A stretch of 64,000 bases of DNA from assembly GCA_001051155.2 (NCBI GenBank), contig JYIP02000006.1, positions 434,001 through 498,000 on the forward strand. The letters are read 5' to 3'. Numbering within the stretch: the first letter of the stretch is position 1; each line of letters starts with the position of its first letter. The stretch is from Chrysoporthe austroafricana (lineage: Eukaryota; Ascomycota; Sordariomycetes; Diaporthales; Cryphonectriaceae). The notes beneath the pieces were generated by a model. That model saw nothing but the letters and a program-made list of their open reading frames with translations, did not search any database and was not told the DNA's origin. This document shows, piece after piece, positions 43,394-53,872 of the stretch. The position numbers and the translations under genes were made by a program.

Positions 43394-44543
43394 GCCCGCT
43401 GTGTGGGCTCCTCTCCTGTAAGTTCTTCCGCGTCTGTGACATGGAACATACCTAACCGCACGGTATCAGGCAGACGTGAACAGGATGCTGAGGCTTTGGA
43501 CGGAAACCGAGTGAATTGCGGGGTCAGCGGAAGGGACAGAGAAAGGGGGACAAGTCTGATAGAGCAATGAGAACGTCTTGTTATACATGCAATATGATGT
43601 TGAGTCCATATCATGCATGTCTCCGAGTGACCAAGAAGGGGCCATTCTAGACGAGCCCGCCCAGTAATGCCTGTTCGGAGGCCGGCGATCGTGATATAAC
43701 AGTAGGTCCGCTCTCTTAAGCATCGGTCCATGCGGGAAGCAGCCTCATGGGCAACACCACCGTTCTGCTGTCCTCGGTTTCTGGACGCGGCTAATCCGGA
43801 TGTGGGTGTGAACAGGACACGCTGGGTCGCAACATGCGGAGAAGCCCGAAACATACCCTCGGCCTAGCCAATGTCGCTGGTGCGGAACGGAGGTCTAGAG
43901 CGTCCGGGCCTGTGTAGCGATATCAGCAGACGGGAACATCGTATGGGGAAACCAGAGAATAGCGCCGGCAGACAACGGGCAAGGCATGACGGATTGGTGG
44001 GTTGCATGAAGCAAAATCGTCTCGCTCGGTGCACACGCTGCTACCTTGCGTGCTGAGATGATTGCATTGGGCAGATTTATTCATCAGGCATCTTGGACTC
44101 TGCCATCCTCGAACCTCGCAAGATATCTGCATTAGGGAGTCGAGGTGTGGCGGCGCGAGCCTCTCGCCCACCAGTCAACAGATAAGAGGCAGGCTTGGGG
44201 CGGTTCTCGACAGGCCCACATCGCGAGACAACTTCCTCCCAGCCAGCGCCCAGCTCGATCACAGCAGCCAGTCACGTCGCATCATCCAGCAGACCCCTTA
44301 ATTTTAGTTGGAGAAGGTTTGTCTTCTTTTTCGTTTTTTCTCGTCCATGTAGGCTCATCTCAGTAATTCAGGGTGCTGGGTCCCTATCGGGGGACCGGAC
44401 CTGACGAATAAGCCAGCTTTGTTTCCCATCCCGAAAAGCCGTCCGTCGCCAAATGCATGACCACACCATCCCACGCCGATCTAAGCGCAAACGTAAAAAG
44501 AAGCACACAAAGGGTTTGTCGTTGGTACGAGCACGACCACCAT
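43394..44543. other. intergenic, possible 3' UTR intron
   Basis: Left part is probably the metallothionein-like 3' UTR with an intron of about 50 nt (GTAAGT...ATCAG). The rest holds no supported gene; its right end is the 3' flank of the uL13 gene. Confidence 0.4.
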
Positions 44544-45865
44544 CTAGTAGCCGTAAGCCTCGAGGGCCTTGGTAGTCTTGTCGTCGGCCTTGGCGTTCTT
44601 CTTGGCCTCGGTGAGTTGCCGTCGGGCGGCCTTCTTGCGCTCGTAGTAGGCGGCGCCCTTGGCCTTTCTGCGCTCCTCCAGCCTGTATACACCAGTCAGC
44701 AAACTCGGTCCATCCCAAGGGGTGTTGCACCCGTGAGCCGCCATCCACCACCCAGAGCTCATCGGGTTCGTTCTCCCGCGTGGCGGAAACGCACCTCTCA
44801 ACCACATCCTGGTACTTCCAGCCAACCTCGTGGCTCAGACGGCCAACAGTGCAGTACTTGCGGCCTGGCTGCAGGCGCAGGACACGCAGGGCCTGGGGGA
44901 CGACCATCTTCTTCTGCTTGTCGTAGGGAGGGGGGACACCCTCGAAGACCTTGAGGCGCTCGAGGGCGGCGGCACCGCGGGCGGTCTTGTGGGGGATCAT
45001 GCCGCGGACAGCCTTGTAGAAGATACGAGAGGGGGCACGGAAGTGGAAGGGGCCTGGCAGTGGAGTCAGATATGTGGTCTCGACTGATAATTATTGCGCG
45101 TCGGCATGGGGGGAGAATCGGGCTCACCTCCGCGGGTGGGGTTGTAACGGGTCATCTTGCGCAGGTAGGCGTGGTACTTGACTGCACCCGGGCTGTTAGC
45201 TTTCGTCGGAGGTCCAGTCTCTCGTGACGTTTCCCAGCATCCGTCCTCGACACCCAACAGAGCACGCCAAATACACCTTGAGCGTTGTAGGTATCGAGGT
45301 ACCGGATTGTGGGAAGGCTCGGCGGTTGGGGGCAAGACGTACGCTTGGCACGGAAGAACTCTCCGGAGATGTTGAGGGCCTCGCAGCGGACGACAACGAT
45401 CTTCTGGCCGCTCAGCAGTTGCTTGGCAACGATGCTGGCGAGACGGCCCAGGAGGTGGCCCTTGCCATCGATGACGACCTGGGTGACGCACAAGAATAGT
45501 CAGCATCTCGCGATTCCCGCAATGTGTTGTACCGTCGTGGAAGGGTCCCCCGCCGCCCAGGCTCGCTCCGCATCGCAACAGGCATCGTTCGTGTCGTCGT
45601 ACAGCTCGGCAGCTCGTCCCCATCTTCCGGATAACCCCAGGGCGAGGCGGGCAGACCGGTCCTCGGCGTCTCCCACCACCAGCTTCGGCAACGATCCCAA
45701 CCGCCCCAGACGAGCCCTTGCTTTCCTCCACGGTCTGAACCGAGCGTGCGACGCGGGACCACGGTCGACAGTTGCATTTTTGTGTGTGTCGCGATGGGAC
45801 TTTGAGGGGGGGGTGGGCTTGAACTCGGGTGGGCATGTACTCACGACCTGCTCGAAGGAGGACAT
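44544..45865 (-). CDS. RPL16: 60S ribosomal protein uL13 (L16/L13a)
   Basis: Five exons: 45865-45845, 45478-45343, 45181-45128, 45053-44795 and 44682-44544; 202 residues, matching yeast Rpl16 in length. The first exon encodes only MSSFEQV; intron 1 is 366 nt, a layout common in fungal ribosomal genes. Family blocks: [103 protein letters not shown] and a basic C-terminal helix [20 protein letters not shown]. It is a component of the large ribosomal subunit. I looked for box C/D motifs in the long first intron and saw none convincing. Confidence 0.95.
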
Positions 45866-46981
45866 CTTGTGGGAATTGTCGTCAACCAAACAGAGGGGAA
45901 GGGAGAGAGAAAGCTGCTCAGAAGGACAAACTCCGAAGTGAAACGAAGTCTGCGAGATGCTCTGAGTCGTCCCTGTTGTCGGAAGGTTAGTATTTGGGAG
46001 GGAGGCGATGGGAAGAAGATGGACCTGGGCCGCACTGACGGGGAAAATTGAGATGCCCACGCACTCTGCGGCTGCTGTAAGTGGCCCGTCTCTCGCTAGC
46101 CTCTGCCTCGCTGCGGCGAAAGGGAACAGAGCCAGCCAGATTTTTTAGGGCAGCCAACCCCACGTGATGTGCGGCCAATCAGGATCCCAGAAGTGGACCC
46201 ACTTCTGCCTGGCCTTTACTCTAACCCGTTCAGCACCGACGACGAGAACACCACGGCTGCTACCATACTCTATGCTCGGTCAGCTCTGGGCTGCCGTAGC
46301 AGATGCCCTCCAAGCTGTTCGCCGCGGGTGACCGTGCCCCTCCCGGGTGAGGTGGATCGGCGGCGACTGGCTTTCCAAGTCCTGCATTAGGGATGCTCAT
46401 AGCAGTAGAGTACCGTTTAGCAGGCGAGGGGCATCACACCGTCTTAATCTACAGGAGGAGATTCATACAGTCGGCTGCCTGACAGAGGCTGGCAGGTGTG
46501 TCACGGACGTCACGGGCCGACCAGGACGGGTTTGTTGGCAGCCCAAGATGCATTTCGATGCCGGTAGATAACCCCCCCGCCTCCGTCTAGCTCAAATCCG
46601 TGCTCCCATGCGCCGGCGACCGTGATGCTCAGTAGACCCGCCTCCTCGATATCATTTGCTGCGCCTCGAAGAGAGTCCCCAGGCTCGTCCATCCAGCCGT
46701 CCAGCCGTCCAGCCGTCCACCCATCCGTGCTCTGGAAACCTTGACCCTGTCACATCATGATTTGACAGGCTGCTTGGCGGCCACACAATGAGCCGATGCA
46801 ATATGTACTCCGAACACAGCCGACCCGTGGTGCGAGGGCAGACTGCCGACTACGCGCCTCCGTCCCGCATCCCGGTCTCCGTCGGTCTACCAGGCCCAGG
46901 CCGTCGCAGCTGTGCCCGTGCGACGCCTCGACCCGTCCTCGTTCCTCGTCTCGTTCCCTCGGCAGTGGCCCGAGGCCAGAC
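45866..46981. other. intergenic, uL13 promoter and short repeat
   Basis: Contains the uL13 promoter. Near 46691-46718 the unit GTCCAGCC occurs in tandem about four times. No gene is supported. Confidence 0.45.
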
Positions 46982-48244
46982 CTAGACGTTCAACTTGCTG
47001 TCGAGCCCCTTGAGGACCTCCTGCACCGTCCTGACCAGCTCCTTCCTCCTCGCCCGCGCCTCTTCCTCCCCGTTCGTCTCCACCTCGTCCAGCTTCAACA
47101 GCACCTGCTGCATGACCGTCTCCGACAGCTTCCGGTGCTCATCCTCCCGCTTCTTGGGGTCGGACGGCGGGCTGGCGGTGAACTGCACGCACAGGGGCAG
47201 CAGCTTGGTCGTGAAGTGTGTGCTGATGGCGTTGAGCTTGTCGATCGGCCCTCCCGGTGCGGTCGCCGCCGCGCTGGCCCCGGACACCGCGGATGCCGGC
47301 GACTGCGGTCTGCTCGCGCCGGCACCGCCGCCTGGGACCTCCAGGTTGCTCTCCCGGGGGCTGTCGCTTTTCCTGTTCTTCTTGCCCCTGCTCTTCTTCT
47401 TCTTGGACTTCTTGGGCCGGCCCTCCTCCTCCCTGCCCACCACCACCACCTCCTCGCTGCTCTCGCTGCTGGAGTCGTCCTCGCTCGGCTCCGGCAGGAC
47501 CACCATGATCTCGCTGTTGTTCTTGACGTTGAAGCTGCAGACAGGGTCCAGGTCGTCCTTCAGCTGCCGGCCCTTGTAGAGCAGTCTTATCTTGCGCGTC
47601 CTCCGGTCCGACAGCTTCATGACCATCTGCACACGCTCCCGAACGTCGCCCACCAACAGCTTGCCGTCACCGATGCTGTACGCAGGAAAGTGCTCCGGGT
47701 AGGTGACGCCCTTGTGCTTGATGAGGAGTATGTCGTCGTCATCGATGACCAGCGAGGGGCCGCCGGCCGGCCGTGTGTAGTGACTGCTGCTGCCGGCCGG
47801 GTCCTTTCCGTACCGCCCGTCCATGTCGTGGGTGCGCTCGAGGTCTTCCGACGTGATGTAGCTGTAGTCCTCATCCGTGACCTCGGGGACCCCGCCCCGG
47901 CCGTCGCCCAGGCTGGAGCCGAATGGTGATATGCCGCCGCGCTCGTGGCCCGACCAGCCCCTCTGCGACATCTTCTCGCCGCCGACCTTCTTGCTCGCCT
48001 TGTTCGAGACCGACTTGGCGTAGGCAGTGGGTATGGCGCCGAGGAGGATGGCGGCGACAGCAGCGCTGCTGTAGAAGAGGGTCGGATCGATGCCGGTGGT
48101 GGCCCGGATGTACTGCGAGGCGCTGTCGATGCTAGTCTGCACGGAGGGCGGCAGCTGCCTGACCAGGGTCGTGGTGAAGTTGGCAATATGCCCGGCGATG
48201 ACGGCACCGGAGGATGCCAGGGCGGAAGAAGGTCCGGAAGCCAC
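46982..48244 (-). CDS. BAG-domain co-chaperone with ubiquitin-like domain and membrane anchor
   Basis: One exon, 420 residues. A hydrophobic helix near the N-terminus (about 55-76, LFYSSAAVAAILLGAIPTAYA) could anchor it in a membrane. A ubiquitin-like domain follows (about 165-260: DDILLIKHKGVTYPEHFP, VGDVRERVQMVMKLSD, IRLLYKGRQLKDDLDP, NNSEIMVVLPEP). A long acidic/Ser run and a Lys-rich run (KKSKKKKSRGKKNRKS) link it to a C-terminal BAG domain (about 325-418: IDKLNAISTHFTTKLLPLC, EHRKLSETVMQQVLLKLDEVE, RKELVRTVQEVLKGLD). BAG domains bind the Hsp70 ATPase domain and drive nucleotide exchange. The membrane helix recalls yeast Snl1, but Snl1 lacks the ubiquitin-like part. Confidence 0.87.
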   Translation of the reverse strand: MASGPSSALASSGAVIAGHIANFTTTLVRQLPPSVQTSIDSASQYIRATTGIDPTLFYSSAAVAAILLGAIPTAYAKSVSNKASKKVGGEKMSQRGWSGHERGGISPFGSSLGDGRGGVPEVTDEDYSYITSEDLERTHDMDGRYGKDPAGSSSHYTRPAGGPSLVIDDDDILLIKHKGVTYPEHFPAYSIGDGKLLVGDVRERVQMVMKLSDRRTRKIRLLYKGRQLKDDLDPVCSFNVKNNSEIMVVLPEPSEDDSSSESSEEVVVVGREEEGRPKKSKKKKSRGKKNRKSDSPRESNLEVPGGGAGASRPQSPASAVSGASAAATAPGGPIDKLNAISTHFTTKLLPLCVQFTASPPSDPKKREDEHRKLSETVMQQVLLKLDEVETNGEEEARARRKELVRTVQEVLKGLDSKLNV

Positions 48245-50183
48245 CGTGGGCGATATTTAAGGGTCCCTGGGAGGACACGGACCGGCGACTGGGAGGGGGT
48301 AATTGTCTGGATAAGAGCAGGCGCAGGAGTGCGACTGCTGGACGGGCGTTAACAGGAGCCCACTCGGGGTCGGAGACAGGCGGGTCGGCAGCCGCAGGGC
48401 GTGAGAAGAGACGGCGGGAGGTGACTGACAGTAGCCTGTCCGTCAGGCCAGAAAAGCGTGCCCTGAATCAGCGAGGCCAGGTTTCCAGGACTCGAAGCCT
48501 GTATTCTGCCGTGGCCGGGGTGGGGCCGACGCTGTGCTGCCGAGCGCTAGAATGCTGTAATGCAGCGGGCGGGCGGGCGGCTGCATGTGCTGGACAATGC
48601 GTCCAACGTGTCGAGATGTCGAGGTGTCGAGGTGAAGCTTGTCGGGACAAGACAGGGCGACGGGCGCAAGCTGTGGAGAGGGTGCAGAGAGCCTGGGCAA
48701 GCTGAGATAGCGTATCGTTCTGGAGAGGAGACGGACTGCTCTGCCTGTCGGTCTGAGGGCTCAGTCACAAAGACGATGGGGCAGCAAGGGACAGTTATCG
48801 GCCTGCAGCAAGTGGTCGACCTGACGGCGGCGTGGCACTCGAAAACGTGAACTTGGGTTGGAATGAGGCTGCGTGCGAAATCTCTTGGCCGGGGGGCCAA
48901 ACAACCCGGTCGCGCAACGTACAGCATCGAAAACCAGGCGAGACTTCACCCGCATAGGGTTAGGGTTCCTGAAGCGCTTACTGTCGTACCCAGCAGGCTC
49001 TGGGATAGAAATTGGCGACAGAGCGCTCCAGAACGCTGAGTACGGGGGCCCAGTACAGGGCAGCGCGAGCTATCACACGCACGACACGGGCAACGTCACC
49101 AGCGTCACGCATGCCTCTCAGGATGGGCCGGTATTGTCACTACAGAGGCTTGGTCCGCCGGCTCCAGCAGGGCCTCGCAGCAGCGTGAGTTGGCAACGGG
49201 CCATGTCTTGCTTCAGCCTGAGATGGTTCAGTAGTACACCGGGTTCGCCCTGTCTCTGGATGGCGTAGCTGTGCATTCACAATACGCGGGAATTTACATC
49301 CCCACCAGATATCACAGACGAGAGGCACCCCCGCCTCCGCCAAGGGGTGCCCAGCGTGCTGGCTCTTGAGGTGGTCTGCAGAGCAGATCCGTAACTGAGG
49401 ACCTTCATTTGTGCTTGCAGCCCTGTTGTGTACTGTGTATAGAGCCTGGTGGCTGACAGGTGCGTGGTGTGCAGAGTACTTCTTGGCTAGTATGCGATAC
49501 ATAGTTTCACTACGCATACTACGTGGATGAAGAAAGTATCTAAATAAGTACACAGTACGTCCGTGCATACAGTCCGTACTTTGTAGCAGATCCCTGGGCA
49601 TGCATACCGTAGCATTGCGTCATCGCGAGACCTGCAAAAAACATCCTTGGCCGTCCCCATACTCAGTACCCAGCACTCTCAGGTAAGGCCGACGACGACG
49701 GTGATGGAGAGGAAACACAGGGTGTGCAGGCAGTGGGCTTCGACGGGATTCGGAACCTTCAGCCGGCGAGCATCTCCATAGGCAAACACCACATAGCAGT
49801 CATAACCGAGGACATTCATTTGTATTACTGAACGCAAGATGCTTCGGTCGAGATATCTTCCGTGAGCCAGGTACTGGGCACGGCTGTTCCGCACGCGTTA
49901 CAGGTGAACGTCGCGGTACCTGGGTACAGCATTGTCCATAGGCCGGCGGGGCTATACCATGTGCCAGAGGAAGTACAGTGTACTCATAGTAGTAGTTACC
50001 CAGCGGTGCTGTGGTTCCCGATGCCGGGGTCCCACTTTGGGTGCACTGACAAATCCAACCAGGCCCTTGAAAGAGGGCCGCCGATGTACTCCAGCGAGGT
50101 CAGATACTTATATTAACGACAAGCCCCTCATCGCCCTTACACGCCCTCCCGCTCAGCGCCCCCCACCCCCACGAGACCAGTCA
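48245..50183. other. 1.9 kb divergent intergenic region
   Basis: Between the starts of the BAG gene (minus) and glutaredoxin gene (plus). It contains a two-unit telomere-like motif TAGGGTTAGGGTT at 48955-48967. No gene is supported. Confidence 0.45.
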
Positions 50184-50639
50184 ATGTCCTTCCTGCGCAG
50201 GTTCTTCTCCGGAGTCCCAGCATCATCCATCACCATGTCCAGCGCAAAGGCGAAGGCCGAGCTCCTCATCCGGGAGAACCCCGTCATGGTCTTCAGCAAG
50301 AGCTACTGCCCCTACTGCCGGGCCACCAAGAAGACCCTGCAGGGCCTGGGTGCCAACTTCAAGGTCTACGAGATGGACGAAGAGAGTGCGTCTCGTGTCC
50401 CTCGCCTCCCACGGCCCGTCTTGCCCGGTGCGCCTTGCTGACCGCTGCGTCTTCTCCCGACAGGTGACGGCGCCGACATCCAAGACGCCCTCCAGAAGGA
50501 GGTCGCGGCCGCCGAGGGCCAGCGCAGCGTGCCCAACATCTTCATCGGCGGGGAGCACATCGGCGGCAACGACAACCTGCAGGCGCTCTCGCAGGCTGAC
50601 CTGAAGGCCAAGCTTCAGGGGGTCGGGGCCCTCTCGTAA
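50184..50639 (+). CDS. dithiol glutaredoxin, probably dual targeted
   Basis: Two exons: 50184-50385 and 50464-50639, joined through a 78-nt intron (donor GTGCGT, acceptor ACAG); 125 residues. The active site CPYC is at 42-45 in VFSKSYCPYCRATK, with the family blocks SVPNIFIGGEHIGGNDNL (cis-Pro and GG glutathione-binding residues) and the KVYEMDE strand. It reduces disulfides using glutathione. The first 17 residues (MSFLRRFFSGVPASSIT) are Arg-rich and amphipathic like a mitochondrial presequence, while Met18 starts a normal cytosolic glutaredoxin; two initiation sites would give two forms, as in yeast Grx2. Confidence 0.92.
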
Positions 50640-50957
50640 GGCCGTTCCCGGCAGCGACTTCTGGTTCCATATACACACGGGTGGGCCTTTTATTGACGGC
50701 TTCAGTATGGACGGCAGGGCGAGCCTGTGACGGTGGCCCTCGGGAAACAGGGGCAGCAAGGGCGTACATCCATAGAGGCAAGAATAAAGAGTGCAACGCG
50801 AGAGCGGTTCGTCCACCCTCGGTGGTGCTGAGACGAGCCCCGCTGGGTACTTTCAGACAGGAGGTGTGATGTTTCTGCGTCCCTGCAGCTTCCCCGACAC
50901 GTACACGGGCCATGACCATACCAGCCCGGACGGCCTTGTCTTGCGCCATGGCCGTCA
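50640..50957. other. convergent intergenic spacer
   Basis: About 320 bp between the 3' ends of the glutaredoxin and AIM18-like genes. It should hold both polyadenylation regions. Nothing else is seen. Confidence 0.5.
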
Positions 50958-52181
50958 CTATTTGACTTGTGCTGCCACCGTGCCCACCGGCCTCTCCACG
51001 AACCCCATCACGCCGTTCACGATGCTCTGCCTGGCCTCCTCGCTCGCGATCTTCCTGCCCGCGAGGTAGTTCATCCACAGCGCCCTCGATATCCTCTCGT
51101 CCGCCACCGTGCCCAGGACCTGCCTGCCCGAGGACTTGCCCTCGTCGTAGACCATGGTGAGTCTGCCGTCCTTGTCCCGCAGCAGCAGCAGCTCCTTCTG
51201 CCTCGGCACCTTGCCCCTGCTGAAGATGCGCTTGAACTCCTTCATGGCCTCGCCGAAGGCCTCGTCCTGGTCCTTGCCCGTGCGCGCCTGGATGGCCCGG
51301 ACGAAGCCGTCGCGCAGGTGGCCGAAGTCGGTATCGCGCACCGGCACCACGCGCACCATGCTCCGCGCCGGCACGCCGGACCGGAGCAGCTCCTCCCAGA
51401 TCTGCTCGCCCTCGGCCACGTCCAGCAGCTTCCTGCGCAGGTCGTCCTTCTCGGTCGAGACCAGCGCGGAGGCGATGGGGTTGATCTTCCTGACGAGCCG
51501 CGCCTGGAGCTCGGCGATGTCCGCCGTCGCGATGTAGTACCCCAGGACGTAGACGTTGATGCCCAGGAAGGACACAGAGCGCGTGCCTAAGCCCACGAGC
51601 GTGTACTCGGTGTTGCCCGCCACGCCCGGCGGCACGACCAGGGTCGGGGAGGCAGCGCTCGGGACGCCGCCAGCCGCCGCGGGGCCGCCCTCCTGCGCGC
51701 CCGGGCCCGGCTTCGCAAGGTCGGGCAGCTCGATAGTCCTCGGGAACTCGGGCACCGTGCTGTTTCCCGTCGCCACGAGCTCGCGCCCCTCCCCGTCGTG
51801 TCTGACCACGGGCCGCCCGGCATCGTTCAGTGGGTGGCCCCCGGGCAGGCCCGAGTCCAGCTGTGCCCCTCGTCCCCCCTGGGCCTTTTCCTTGTCTCCG
51901 TCCTCGCCCAGCAGCACGAAGATCCTGTAGGACACGTAGACGATAGAGATGAGGCCCGCGACGGCACCGCCGGCCAGCATCTGCTGCCGCGTGTTGTGGT
52001 ACTCTGCATGCTGGCGGGCGATGCGCTGGACGTTCAGGGTGTCGAGGGCGTCGCGGCGCGAGGGCCGCGAGCGCGTGCGGAGGAGGAACGTCCGGCGGGT
52101 GGTGTGGGAGCAGCGCGGGCAGCCGGAGCGCGGCCGGGCGAGAGGTCGGCCCAGGGCCCGGGCGAGAGGCTGTCGCAGCAT
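50958..52181 (-). CDS. AIM18: mitochondrial chalcone-isomerase-like protein (AIM18/AIM46 type)
   Basis: One exon, 407 residues from the Met at 52181, chosen because the sequence after it is an Arg-rich mitochondrial presequence (MLRQPLARALGRPLARPRSG). A transmembrane helix follows (AGGAVAGLISIVYVSYRIFVLL), then a loop and the chalcone-isomerase-like fold: YTLVGLGTRSVSFLGINVYVLGYYIA, DDLRRKLLDV, RVVPVRDTDFGHLRDGFVRAI, FKRIFSRGKVPRQKELLLLRDKDGRLTM and RALWMNYLAGRK. Yeast AIM18/AIM46 proteins share this build and lie in mitochondria. Isomerase activity is not expected; some family members bind fatty acids or haem. Upstream in-frame Met codons exist (to 52259) but are less likely. Confidence 0.88.
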   Translation of the reverse strand: MLRQPLARALGRPLARPRSGCPRCSHTTRRTFLLRTRSRPSRRDALDTLNVQRIARQHAEYHNTRQQMLAGGAVAGLISIVYVSYRIFVLLGEDGDKEKAQGGRGAQLDSGLPGGHPLNDAGRPVVRHDGEGRELVATGNSTVPEFPRTIELPDLAKPGPGAQEGGPAAAGGVPSAASPTLVVPPGVAGNTEYTLVGLGTRSVSFLGINVYVLGYYIATADIAELQARLVRKINPIASALVSTEKDDLRRKLLDVAEGEQIWEELLRSGVPARSMVRVVPVRDTDFGHLRDGFVRAIQARTGKDQDEAFGEAMKEFKRIFSRGKVPRQKELLLLRDKDGRLTMVYDEGKSSGRQVLGTVADERISRALWMNYLAGRKIASEEARQSIVNGVMGFVERPVGTVAAQVK

Positions 52182-53060
52182 GCTGGGTGGGCCGATGCTG
52201 GTGGGTCGGTGCTCGGGGTGGTGCAGGAAATCGTCGAAGAATCTCGCCGGGGCAATCAAGGGACCATATCAGTCAGCGCTCGACGACTTTGCTCGTGTAC
52301 CCGGAGAGGAGGACGTCTCCGAGCAGCTGGAACCTCCTTGACGGCGTGCTGGGTGCTGGAATGGCTCTCGTGTGGACCCTAGGGTGGGTGGTGGACGCAC
52401 GTCGAGGGTCATGCCATCTGCAGATGCAGGTGCGGCAGGTAAGGTTCATATTCCCACAATCGCATATGCCCTTCGGTAGTCGACTAGCTGACGTCACTGA
52501 TATGCACATACCAGGTTCCCAGTCCCTATCGTCAACCAGTTCATTATTCTACGTCTCTTTGGCTGCTCTGGGCCTTTGAGACTGGATACAGTGCTGTTAC
52601 GGGAGATGGCTCACATATCCAGCTCAGAGGAAACAAGACACGCGAGTGATGCAAAGAAGAAGAGTGTATATTTGTATGTATGCCCGCCAGGATTTACTAT
52701 TCTGCATCAGAACCCTCTGAAACCGGTCAGGAGTGAGGGTCATCGCCAGTATGCTCGCTCCATATCCTGAGGCTTCCGGGCTCCTTGTCTGCAGTCATCT
52801 CAGGGCGAGCACGTATGGGTATAGGTATCCGTGTCCAGTCGAGAGCGAAAGCCCGAGAGACCTGGCCTGTGCCCGCGATGGCTTTGTTTAACACGCATCC
52901 ACCTACCAAGGTACCATGCGCGGGGCGCGTGCTGGGCCGTTCAGACCGCTTGGGGAGCGCCACCGAAGACAGGCTGGCACGCGTGAAGCTGCGATGGAGA
53001 GCAGCAGCCTGGACCAGCCCTGGTATGACCATGCCCGGCTTATGATATGCGACAGCTCGG

Positions 53061-53096
53061 AGGAGGAGGCGGCGGCGGCGGCGGCGGCGGCGGCGG
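53061..53096. repeat. GGC/GCG trinucleotide repeat
   Basis: About 36 bp of AGG/GGC repeat in non-coding DNA upstream of GRR1. Confidence 0.8.
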
Positions 53097-53814
53097 ATGG
53101 TCCAGACAAGGCCGCCGTCAGTGATTATGAGACGCCAATACCCACGTTCTTTGTCCGCCGCAGGCTGCTCAGATCCCGATGTGCCATAGTACATAGCAGG
53201 CGGCAGCTGTCGAGAGGGCAGATAGGGCAGCCATCAGCGCGCCAGGCAAGGAGAGGGGAGGGTGACCTAATAATAATAATAATAGTAATAATAAACAAAT
53301 AAAGCACAGGGCGAAGAGGGGTGGAATGCAGCAAGGAGTAGCACGCCAGGGCGGGAACGTGCAGCGAGCACCAGCAGTACTGAGTAGTTGTTGCTTGAGC
53401 AACAGGGCGGCCACAGGCGCTGAGCATCCCGCCCACCAGGCCTAGCCCTCCTCCTGGCGTGCCTAGATGCCCACACGCATACCAATAGCAGTGAATAGCA
53501 CCGCCAGCACCCACTAGCGGGCGCTAGTCCCCTAACCCTTCCGGGCCTGGGGTCGCCCGTCACAGCCTATCACGGCACCCAGACGCAGACCCAGGCGCGC
53601 CAGGCCAGGCACTACTACTATGTAGTACGTCCGTACATAGCACCCCAGCAGCATGCCCAGTACCAGGTCACCCTTCACGGATCGACCCGCCTCCAGGCCT
53701 CTCTCCTGCACTTCTGTCACACTGTCACACTGTCACGCTGTCACGCCTGTCTGGACCCAGCATCCTGCCCACGACGCCCCCGTACCGCAGCACGCCAGCA
53801 ACAAGAACGAGAGG

Positions 53815-53872
53815 TAGAAAAAGGAAAAAGAAAAAAAAGGAAAAAAGAAAAAAAAGAAACGGAAGAAAAAAG
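53815..53872. repeat. long purine (A/G) tract
   Basis: Nearly 60 bp of almost pure A and G, with short A-runs separated by GG or G. It is low-complexity DNA that can adopt unusual structures. Confidence 0.7.

Noticed and set aside
45479..45844. Possible snoRNA in the long first intron of uL13
   Set aside because: I looked for box C (TGATGA) and box D (CTGA) pairs with terminal stems and did not find a convincing set.
46796..47929. 377-codon frame antisense to the BAG gene
   Set aside because: Shadow frame caused by strong codon bias of the BAG gene.
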